The notes beneath the pieces are model-generated. The model had not been told where the DNA came from. It saw only the letters and a program-made list of their open reading frames with translations, and searched no databases. Below are positions 1 through 5,003 of a DNA stretch of 5,003 nt, in pieces (position 1 is the stretch's first letter; each line of letters starts with the position of its first letter). The stretch lies in the NCBI GenBank assembly GCA_029881635.1, contig JAOUMG010000211.1, positions 1-5,003 of the forward strand. The letters run 5' to 3'. This DNA comes from Paracoccaceae bacterium. Lineage in GTDB: Bacteria > Pseudomonadota > Alphaproteobacteria > Rhodobacterales > Rhodobacteraceae. The position numbers were made by a program, and so were the translations under genes.

Positions 1-258
1 CATTTTGCCCCATTTTTCCTTCAGCGTCGCAAAGGCAAGGTCAAGCGAGGCATCGTCCTGTACATCGGCATCGACCAGGATGGATGACCCAAGCGATGCG
101 GCCAATGGTTCGACCCGTTTGCCAAAGGCTTCCCCCTGATAGGTGAAGGCAAGTTCCGCACCTTCTTCGGCCATCGCCTTGGCAATCCCCCAGGCAATAG
201 AACGTTCGTTCGCGACGCCCATGATCAGCCCGCGTTTGCCCTGCATCAGTCCGGCCAT
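1..258 (-). CDS. fabI: Enoyl-[acyl-carrier-protein] reductase [NADH] FabI, N-terminal part (cut by window edge)
   Basis: FabI reduces trans-2-enoyl-ACP to acyl-ACP with NADH, the last step of each cytosolic fatty-acid elongation cycle. Only the first 86 residues lie in the window; the gene continues past base 1. They begin MAGLMQGKRGLIMGVA and form the start of an SDR Rossmann fold. The G-V-A-N-x-R-S-I-A-W-G-I-A cofactor loop is at about residues 14-26, followed by E-L-A-F-T-Y-Q at about 35-41 and the D-A-D-V strand near 63-66, as in FabI. The catalytic Tyr/Lys lie beyond the edge and cannot be checked. The start at 258 sits 6 bases after the fabB stop and has a GGTGATC ribosome site overlapping that stop, so translation is probably coupled to fabB. 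An internal ATG at codon 5 is a weaker alternative. The family call is firm; isozyme status (many Rhodobacterales carry two fabI copies) is unknown. Confidence 0.95.
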   Translation of the reverse strand, partial: MAGLMQGKRGLIMGVANERSIAWGIAKAMAEEGAELAFTYQGEAFGKRVEPLAASLGSSILVDADVQDDASLDLAFATLKEKWGKM

Positions 259-262
259 ATCA

Positions 263-269
263 GATCACC
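263..269 (-). promoter_or_regulatory. fabI ribosome binding site overlapping the fabB stop codon
   Basis: The minus strand reads GGTGATC here, complementary to the conserved 3' end of bacterial 16S rRNA (GATCACC). It ends 4 bases before the fabI ATG at 258. The fabB TGA stop (265-267) lies inside it, so terminating ribosomes on fabB sit directly on the fabI initiation site. This supports the ATG at 258 as the fabI start and suggests translational coupling, which is inference. Confidence 0.6.
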
Positions 270-1494
270 CGAGATATTTGCTCATCACAAGCGTTGCGTT
301 GGTGCCGCCAAAGCCGAAGCTGTTGGAGAGCACGGAATCGAGTTTGACGCCTTCACGGTATTTGGTGGCGATTTCCTCGGGCTTCAGTTCTGGGTCAAGT
401 TCGGTGACATTGGCCGATGCAGCGATGAAATCGCCGTTCATCATCAAAAGCGAATAGATCGCTTCGTGCACCCCAGTGGCACCAAGGCTGTGCCCGGTCA
501 GCGATTTTGTGGACGAAATCGGTGGCACTGTCCCTTCGCCGAAAACGCGCCTGATCGCCTTCACCTCGGTCACATCGCCGGCGGGGGTCGATGTACCATG
601 GGCGTTGATGTAGTCGATCTTGCGCCCCTTGGGCAGGGTGGCCACGGCCAGACGCATGGAACGTTCGCCGCCCTCGCCGGAAGGTGCAACCATGTCATGG
701 CCATCCGAGGTGGCGCCATAGCCTGTTACCTCGGCGTAGATTTTCGCACCGCGCGCCTTGGCATGTTCGAGTTCTTCCAGAACCACGACACCGCCGCCGC
801 CGCCGATGACAAAGCCGTCTCGCGTGGCGTCAAAGGCGCGCGAGGCGGTTTCGGGCGTATCATTGTACTTGCTGCTCATCGCACCCATGGCGTCGAAAAG
901 GCACGACAGGGTCCAGTCAAGCTCTTCTCCGCCACCGGCAAAGACGATATCCTGCTTGCCCATCTGGATCAGTTCGGTGCCATTACCGATGCAATGCGCC
1001 GAGGTCGAGCAGGCCGAAGTGATCGAATAGTTGACACCCTTGATCTTGAAGGGTGTCGCAAGGCAAGCCGAGTTGGTCGAGGACATGCAGCGGGTGACCA
1101 TGAACGGGCCCATGCGCTTGGGCGCACCTTTTTCCATCACGATGCGGTGGGCTTCAAAGAAGTTCGACGTTGAAGGTCCGCCCGATCCCATCACAAGGCC
1201 GGAGCGTTCGTTCGATACGTCGCTTTCGTCCAGCCCGCTATCGGCGATGGCCTGTTCCATGGCGAGGAAGTTATAGGCAGCCCCCGGCCCCATGAAGCGC
1301 AGGTTGCGCTTGTCGATGTGATCTTCGAGCACGATCTGTGGCATGCCGTGGATCTGGCTGCGAAACCCGTGCTCGGCATATTCCGGGGCAAATACGATGC
1401 CGGATTTGCCTGCGCGCAAGCTGGCCTCGACTTCGGTTGCATTATTGCCGATGGGCGAGACGATGCCGATCCCGGTGATAACAACGCGGCGCAT
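265..1494 (-). CDS. fabB: Beta-ketoacyl-ACP synthase I (FabB)
   Basis: FabB is a condensing enzyme that adds two carbons from malonyl-ACP to acyl-ACP in the cytosol. It is the synthase that elongates the cis-3-decenoyl-ACP made by FabA, so it is needed for unsaturated fatty acids. The 409-residue product matches the usual length of about 405. It has the two-lobed thiolase fold: N-terminal half starting [15 protein letters not shown], nucleophile Cys162 in SACSTSAH, His299 in [11 protein letters not shown], Lys330 and His335 in [14 protein letters not shown], and the C-terminal Gly-rich loop [10 protein letters not shown] near 391-400. The Cys-His-His triad is intact. The start at 1494 is supported by an AAGGAG ribosome site. 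It lies 24 bases downstream of fabA and 6 bases upstream of fabI, consistent with one operon. FabF-type enzymes share the fold, but the fabA linkage and the motif set favour FabB. Confidence 0.96.
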   Translation of the reverse strand: MRRVVITGIGIVSPIGNNATEVEASLRAGKSGIVFAPEYAEHGFRSQIHGMPQIVLEDHIDKRNLRFMGPGAAYNFLAMEQAIADSGLDESDVSNERSGLVMGSGGPSTSNFFEAHRIVMEKGAPKRMGPFMVTRCMSSTNSACLATPFKIKGVNYSITSACSTSAHCIGNGTELIQMGKQDIVFAGGGEELDWTLSCLFDAMGAMSSKYNDTPETASRAFDATRDGFVIGGGGGVVVLEELEHAKARGAKIYAEVTGYGATSDGHDMVAPSGEGGERSMRLAVATLPKGRKIDYINAHGTSTPAGDVTEVKAIRRVFGEGTVPPISSTKSLTGHSLGATGVHEAIYSLLMMNGDFIAASANVTELDPELKPEEIATKYREGVKLDSVLSNSFGFGGTNATLVMSKYLG

Positions 1495-1501
1495 GGGCGC
1501 A

Positions 1502-1507
1502 CTCCTT
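1502..1507 (-). promoter_or_regulatory. fabB ribosome binding site
   Basis: The minus strand reads AAGGAG 7 bases before the ATG at 1494. This near-consensus Shine-Dalgarno sequence lies in the 24-base gap after fabA. It fixes the fabB start and is the strongest ribosome site in the window. Confidence 0.75.
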
Positions 1508-1518
1508 CTTTGTTCAGG

Positions 1519-2028
1519 TCAGCTGGTCGACAGCGCCACCTTCATATCCTTAACCAGATAGATAACCTCACCGTCGGCTTCAACACGCCCGTCGGCCACG
1601 CCCATGGTCAGGCGTCGGGTTTGCAGGGCTTTGGTGAAATCGACGTAGTAGGTCAGCATTTTTCGGTCGGGCCGTACCATGCCCGTAAGTTTCACTTCTC
1701 CCACGCCAAGCGCATAGCCGCGGCCTTCCCAGCCGCGCCAGCCGAGGTTGAAGCCGGTCAACTGCCAAAGACCGTCAAGTCCAAGGCATCCGGGCATGAT
1801 CGGATTGCCGGGAAAATGGCAATCAAAGAACCAAAGGTCAGGTGTAATGTCGAATTCGGCCACGACATGGCCCTTGCCGTGTTCCCCGCGATCCTCTGAA
1901 ATATCGGTGATCCTGTCCATCATGAGCATGGGGGGGGCCGGCAGCTGTGCATTGCCGGGGCCAAATAGGTCGCCCCGGGCGCATTTTAGCAGGCCTTCTT
2001 TGTCGAAACTGGTCGGATATTGCGCCAT
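1519..2028 (-). CDS. fabA: Bifunctional 3-hydroxydecanoyl-ACP dehydratase/trans-2-cis-3-decenoyl-ACP isomerase (FabA)
   Basis: FabA dehydrates 3-hydroxydecanoyl-ACP and isomerises the trans-2 product to cis-3-decenoyl-ACP, the branch point to unsaturated fatty acids; it acts in the cytosol as a hot-dog-fold dimer. From the start chosen, the protein has 169 residues, close to the E. coli enzyme. Catalytic His71 is in [14 protein letters not shown] and Asp85 in CLGLDGLWQ, matching E. coli His70/Asp84. Further motifs are [12 protein letters not shown] (29-40) and a C-terminal [16 protein letters not shown] segment. The frame stays open to ATGs at 2043 and 2052. I chose 2028 ([12 protein letters not shown]) because it gives the family length and N-terminus and has GGGGACGAG upstream, whereas 2052 is preceded by an A-rich tract without a ribosome site. 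It is the first gene of the fabA-fabB-fabI operon, divergent from irr. An eight-C run encodes Ala31-Pro32-Pro33; the frame is intact there. Confidence 0.96.
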   Translation of the reverse strand: MAQYPTSFDKEGLLKCARGDLFGPGNAQLPAPPMLMMDRITDISEDRGEHGKGHVVAEFDITPDLWFFDCHFPGNPIMPGCLGLDGLWQLTGFNLGWRGWEGRGYALGVGEVKLTGMVRPDRKMLTYYVDFTKALQTRRLTMGVADGRVEADGEVIYLVKDMKVALSTS

Positions 2029-2068
2029 ACCGCTCGTCCCCATCGCTCGCATTTTTGTCTAAGAACCC

Positions 2069-2096
2069 TCTATCATCGGGTCTGACCTCAGGGCAA
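2069..2096 (-). promoter_or_regulatory. Possible fabA operon promoter
   Basis: On the minus strand TTGCCC (2091-2096) and GATAGA (2069-2074) are separated by 16 bases. This is a partial match to the sigma-70-type alphaproteobacterial pattern. Transcription would begin near 2062, giving a leader of about 35 bases before the fabA ATG at 2028. Position and spacing are reasonable, but both hexamers are imperfect, so this is a weak call. Confidence 0.3.
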
Positions 2097-2142
2097 GGGT
2101 GGGGCTTCATTGTGCTGACCTGGCTGCCTTTATTGAAACAGA

Positions 2143-2171
2143 TTGATAATCGGGCTTTGAACCGCCTATAT
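2143..2171 (+). promoter_or_regulatory. Probable irr promoter (TTGATA-N17-CTATAT)
   Basis: TTGATA (2143-2148) and CTATAT (2166-2171) are spaced by 17 bases. CTATAT is the typical alphaproteobacterial -10 hexamer. The predicted transcription start, near 2178, lies about 11 bases before the ATG at 2189 and 23 bases before the alternative ATG at 2201, so the mRNA leader is very short. No clear palindromic iron-control element or TGA-N9-TCA iron box overlaps the hexamers. Confidence 0.55.
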
Positions 2172-2188
2172 TGGCCCCGCACTGACAA

Positions 2189-2617
2189 ATGACGGAACCT
2201 ATGCAAAAGAGCGCAGAAGAACGCGGAATTCACTGGCTGACACGGGCAGGTCTGCGCCCGACCCGGCAACGCGTGTCTTTGGCTGCCCTTCTTATCGGCG
2301 ATGGACAGAATCGGCATGTGACGGCAGAAAGCCTGCATGCGGCGGCGGATGCGTCAGGCGAGCCTGTCTCGTTGGCAACGGTTTATAATACGCTGAAGGC
2401 GTTTTGTTCTGCCGGGCTGATCCATGAAATCTCGGTCGATGGATCGCGCAGCTATTTCGATACGCGGCTGGATGATCATCCGCATTTCTACTGGGAAGAC
2501 GAAGGTCGCCTGACGGATGCACCGGCAGAAGACCTTGAAATCGCCCGCCTGCCATCGCTGCCGGAAGGCGCCGAATTAAGCCGGGTTGATGTCGTCATAC
2601 GGTTGCGGCGGAACTAG
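2189..2617 (+). CDS. irr: Iron response regulator Irr (Fur family)
   Basis: Irr is a cytosolic DNA-binding dimer of the Fur family that senses haem/iron status in alphaproteobacteria and controls haem synthesis and iron genes. The 142-residue product has the N-terminal winged helix (AGLRPTRQRVSLAALL at 20-35, recognition-helix region SLATVYNTLKAF at 61-72). It then has the dimerisation part with YFDT (89-92) and DDHPHFYWEDEGRLTD (95-110). His97-Pro-His99 corresponds to the HxH metal/haem site of Irr proteins. The N-terminal haem regulatory Cys-Pro motif of Bradyrhizobium Irr is absent, and the only cysteine is Cys73, so the structural CxxC zinc sites of classical Fur are missing; both fit Rhodobacterales/Rhizobium-type Irr. 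The start is uncertain: ATG 2189 has no ribosome site, while ATG 2201 (MQKSAEERG) has GGAA just 3 bases upstream. It is divergent from fabA and convergent with the next gene. Confidence 0.92.
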   Translation: MTEPMQKSAEERGIHWLTRAGLRPTRQRVSLAALLIGDGQNRHVTAESLHAAADASGEPVSLATVYNTLKAFCSAGLIHEISVDGSRSYFDTRLDDHPHFYWEDEGRLTDAPAEDLEIARLPSLPEGAELSRVDVVIRLRRN

Positions 2618-2675
2618 CAGCATTTTTGGGTTCCAGCCCAATGTCCCGTAAATCGTGTGTTCTTGTCGGACAGGC

Positions 2676-3548
2676 CTAAAACCATTGGCCCGGTTCCATC
2701 AGGCCAAGGTCCATCAGCTGCTGGGAATGCCATTCGAATTTGGTCGAGTTGTGCCAGGTAAAACTATGAATATCGAACATGCTGCCGGGATTGGTCCTTA
2801 GCGCCTTGGCGGTGCGGAACGATGCGATGGCCGCGGTCAGGTTGTGGTGCCAGGGGCATGTGTAGGTATTATATTCCTCGATATTGAAGGTATGGTCTTC
2901 CCTCAACTGCAGTCCCTTTTGAGCGCGAAAAAGTGCGATCCTGTCGATCTTGCGCCGCTTTTCGGGGATGTGTTCCTCAAACCGCCAGCGCAATCCGCCA
3001 AAGAAATCGAGCTGGCGGTCTTTGGGATGGCCGTGGTTGCCGGGATCCTTGCGCGCCAGAGCGTAATATCCCGACCGGTCCATTGTCGCCTCAGTCAGGC
3101 TGACGGCGTCGGGGTATTTTTCCAGATCGGGTGCGTAGAGGTCGACGACATAAGACAGCATCGCGTCGCGCCGTTCTTCGGTGTGAAAGGCGATCATTTC
3201 GCGGATATTGCGGTTTTCGCAAAAAGGATGAAAAAGGAATTCTGCATTGTAGCAATAGTAAAGCCAGGTGGTTTCAGGCGTTTCGCCGATCACCGCATTG
3301 ACAGCTTTTGGCAATGCACCTTCTGCATGGGTGTCCCACGTAATTTTGTGAAGCACGTCGCATCCCGTTGCAGGCAGCACAATATCGGGTGGCGTGAACG
3401 CCAGGATCTGGCGAAAGCCAGCCTTTTCATGATGCTGGATCGTCGCGGCGATTTCGATGGGGTCCTCGATAAATATCAGCGCAACCGGGCCTTTGGCCAA
3501 CAGCTCCGTCCCCCGGCCCAGAAAATCGTCAAGTGACGCGAAATCCAT
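2676..3548 (-). CDS. Glycosyltransferase family 2-like protein, function unknown
   Basis: The product has 290 residues, is soluble by inspection, and has no signal peptide or membrane segment. I recognise it as a protein family common in Rhodobacterales and usually labelled glycosyltransferase family 2. Residues 21-52 (GPVALIFIEDPIEIAATIQH, then HEKAGFRQILAFTP) resemble the first strand-helix-strand of a GT-A fold. WLYYCYNAEFLFHPF at 95-109 falls where related proteins carry the metal-binding DxDEF, but here the aspartates are replaced (N-A-E-F). Other notable blocks are FHTEERRDAML (121-131), DRSGYYAL (157-164), RQLDFFGGLRWRFEEH (178-193), YNTYTCPWHHNLTAAI (226-241) and the C-terminus MEPGQWF. 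Donor and acceptor are unknown, and activity is not established. ATG 3548 was chosen because GGA lies upstream at good spacing; ATG 3563 (five residues longer) is possible. Frame extension to 3851 would overlap miaB and is rejected. It converges on irr and diverges from miaB. Confidence 0.85.
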   Translation of the reverse strand: MDFASLDDFLGRGTELLAKGPVALIFIEDPIEIAATIQHHEKAGFRQILAFTPPDIVLPATGCDVLHKITWDTHAEGALPKAVNAVIGETPETTWLYYCYNAEFLFHPFCENRNIREMIAFHTEERRDAMLSYVVDLYAPDLEKYPDAVSLTEATMDRSGYYALARKDPGNHGHPKDRQLDFFGGLRWRFEEHIPEKRRKIDRIALFRAQKGLQLREDHTFNIEEYNTYTCPWHHNLTAAIASFRTAKALRTNPGSMFDIHSFTWHNSTKFEWHSQQLMDLGLMEPGQWF

Positions 3549-3698
3549 CAAAGATCCATTCATCCGAATTGTGAGCGCAGATTCGAATATGCACGGCGTT
3601 ATTGCAAGGGCTGGTGAAGAGAGTTTTACCGGCCATTGCGGGCAGGGGTCGCTTTGCGCTAGGAACCCGGTCAATCCAAAGTGAAAAGGCGGCTGCCA

Positions 3699-5003
3699 AT
3701 GTCCGGGCCGAAAAAGCTGTTTATCAAGACCTATGGCTGTCAGATGAATGTCTATGACAGTGAGCGTATGGCCGAGGCCATGGGGGCCGAAGGCTATGTT
3801 GCCACAGACGTAGCCGAGGAAGCGGATATGGTATTGCTGAATACCTGCCATATCCGCGAAAAGGCAGCCGAAAAGGTCTATTCCGATCTTGGTCGCCTAA
3901 AGCCGCTGAAACTCGCTAACCCCGATATGAAAATCGGCGTCGCAGGTTGTGTGGCCCAAGCCGAGGGTGATGAAATCCTCCGCCGGATGCCGATCGTTGA
4001 TCTGGTCGTGGGCCCACAAAGCTATCACCGGTTGCCCGCGATGGCGAAGGCAGCACTTGAAGGGCGCAAGACGGTCGATACGGAATTTCCGGTCGAGGAT
4101 AAGTTTGATCACCTTCCTTCGCGACCAAAAATTGCGGCCCGACCGGCCGCATTTTTGACGGTACAGGAGGGATGCGACAAGTTCTGTGCCTTTTGTGTAG
4201 TGCCTTACACCCGGGGGGCCGAGGTGTCGCGCCCGGCCGAACGGATCATGGCCGAAGCACGCGGGCTGGTTGAAAAGGGGGTGCGGGAAATCACCCTGCT
4301 GGGCCAGAATGTGAACGCCTACCATGGCGCCGGTGCCGATGGTGATTGGGGGCTGGCGCGGCTGGTGCGCGAACTGGCGAAACTGGATGGACTGGCGCGC
4401 ATCCGGTATACAACGTCGCATCCCAACGACATGAGCGACGATCTGATTGCCGCCCATGGCGATGAACCAAAGCTGATGCCCTATCTGCACCTGCCGGTAC
4501 AGTCGGGATCGGACCGGATTCTGAAGGCAATGAACAGAAAGCATACCGCCGATCAATATCTGAGGCTGATCGAACGCATCCGCGCAGCGCGCCCCGATAT
4601 CATGATGTCGGGCGACTTTATCGTCGGTTTTCCGGGGGAGACGGACGAAGACTTTGAGGCGACAATGGACCTGGTGCGAAGCGTCAATTACGGCATGGCG
4701 TATTCTTTCAAGTATTCCGCAAGACCGGGCACACCTGCGGCAGAACGGGCCGAAGTTCCCGCAGATGTGGCAGACGCACGCCTGCAGATATTGCAGGCGC
4801 TGATCACGAGCCAGCAGCGCGCCGCCCAAGAGGCAATGGTTGGTCGCGAGGTTTCGGTGCTTTTTGAAAAGCCCGGGCGTTATCCCGGCCAGATGGTCGG
4901 CAAATCAGACTACCTTCATGCCGTTCATGTCGATACAGATTCCAACGCCGCAGGTGACGTTGCAAGAGTGAGAATCACCGCCAGCGCGACCAACTCATTG
5001 GCC
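3699..5003 (+). CDS. miaB: tRNA-2-methylthio-N6-dimethylallyladenosine synthase MiaB (C-terminus cut by window edge)
   Basis: MiaB is a cytosolic radical-SAM methylthiotransferase that converts i6A37 to ms2i6A37 in tRNAs reading UNN codons, which steadies codon pairing. The frame stays open for 435 codons to the last base; usual length is about 440, so only a few residues and the stop are missing. Domains in order are: N-terminal MTTase domain with cluster ligands Cys14 ([11 protein letters not shown]), Cys50 (NTCHIREKA) and Cys84 ([11 protein letters not shown]); radical-SAM core with Cys159, Cys163, Cys166 ([18 protein letters not shown], a CX3CX2C site); and [10 protein letters not shown] and [10 protein letters not shown], typical of the family. 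A TRAM RNA-binding domain spans about 380-435. All six cluster cysteines are present. ATG 3699 has AAGG upstream and gives the standard N-terminus. A GTG at 3681 is in frame, and a TAG at 3660 bars further extension. It is divergent from the glycosyltransferase-like gene. Confidence 0.97.
   Translation, partial: MSGPKKLFIKTYGCQMNVYDSERMAEAMGAEGYVATDVAEEADMVLLNTCHIREKAAEKVYSDLGRLKPLKLANPDMKIGVAGCVAQAEGDEILRRMPIVDLVVGPQSYHRLPAMAKAALEGRKTVDTEFPVEDKFDHLPSRPKIAARPAAFLTVQEGCDKFCAFCVVPYTRGAEVSRPAERIMAEARGLVEKGVREITLLGQNVNAYHGAGADGDWGLARLVRELAKLDGLARIRYTTSHPNDMSDDLIAAHGDEPKLMPYLHLPVQSGSDRILKAMNRKHTADQYLRLIERIRAARPDIMMSGDFIVGFPGETDEDFEATMDLVRSVNYGMAYSFKYSARPGTPAAERAEVPADVADARLQILQALITSQQRAAQEAMVGREVSVLFEKPGRYPGQMVGKSDYLHAVHVDTDSNAAGDVARVRITASATNSLA

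Noticed and set aside
466..1173. A 235-codon plus-strand open frame opposite fabB
   Set aside because: It is antisense to a clearly recognised fabB with intact catalytic motifs, and its translation resembles no known domain. Long antisense frames are expected in DNA with GC-rich third positions.
1318..1899. A 193-codon plus-strand open frame spanning the fabA-fabB junction
   Set aside because: It lies antisense to two well-supported genes and has low-complexity shadow composition and no recognisable motif.
2082..2121. Direct repeat CTGACCT at 2082 and 2115, spaced 33 bases, as a possible paired operator
   Set aside because: A repeated 7-mer within a 160-base region is about what chance gives, and the flanks do not match well.
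2626..2641. Hairpin TTGGG-ttccag-CCCAA between convergent irr and the glycosyltransferase-like gene, as a terminator
   Set aside because: The stem has only 5 base pairs and no T run follows it on either strand (the T run precedes it on the plus strand). It is not a convincing intrinsic terminator.
3564..3698. Promoters in the gap between the glycosyltransferase-like gene and miaB, such as TTGCAA at 3602 and the ATTCGAAT palindrome at 3581
   Set aside because: No -35/-10 pair with both hexamers near consensus was found on either strand, and an 8-base palindrome alone is not informative. A divergent promoter region is expected here but cannot be placed.
3549..3851. N-terminal extension of the glycosyltransferase-like gene to an ATG at 3851
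   Set aside because: It would run antisense through the first 50 codons of miaB and cover the whole divergent intergenic region. The translated extension has no family similarity, and closer starts exist at 3548 and 3563.
3897..4829. A 310-codon minus-strand open frame opposite miaB
   Set aside because: It is fully antisense to miaB, which has all six cluster cysteines. The Cys/His-rich look of the antisense product mirrors miaB codons and is not a real zinc-finger signal.

Overview
The window reads as ordinary chromosomal housekeeping DNA from an alphaproteobacterium, most likely a marine Rhodobacterales (Roseobacter-like) species. The basis is recognition of the proteins (an Irr-type Fur-family regulator rather than classical Fur, FabA with the [11 protein letters not shown] core, MiaB with the NTCHIREKA motif), moderately high GC with GC-rich third positions, and alphaproteobacterial promoter style (CTATAT -10). 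No database search was possible, so genus and species are not claimed. No mobile element, CRISPR array, tRNA or rRNA is visible.

Layout. On the minus strand from about 2028 down to the left edge lies a compact fatty-acid operon, fabA - fabB - fabI. The gaps are 24 bases and 6 bases, and fabI is cut by the window edge after 86 codons. Divergent from it on the plus strand is irr (2189-2617), with a 160-base shared intergenic region that holds a good promoter for irr and a weaker one for fabA. Convergent with irr is a minus-strand gene (2676-3548) for a glycosyltransferase-2-like protein of unproven function. Divergent from that gene is miaB (3699 onward), which remains open to the right edge and probably lacks only a handful of C-terminal residues and its stop codon.

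How the genes work together. FabA makes and isomerises the C10 intermediate, FabB elongates the cis product, and FabI does the final enoyl reduction. The three together are the anaerobic route to unsaturated fatty acids. Irr is a haem/iron-status transcription regulator. Its divergent placement suggests, but does not prove, shared control of the intergenic region. MiaB is a two-cluster Fe-S radical-SAM enzyme that methylthiolates tRNA A37 and has no evident pathway link to the lipid genes.

The coding density is very high. All gene-free stretches are under 165 bases. I found no convincing previously undescribed system. The least understood item is the glycosyltransferase-like protein, whose DxD position appears degraded.
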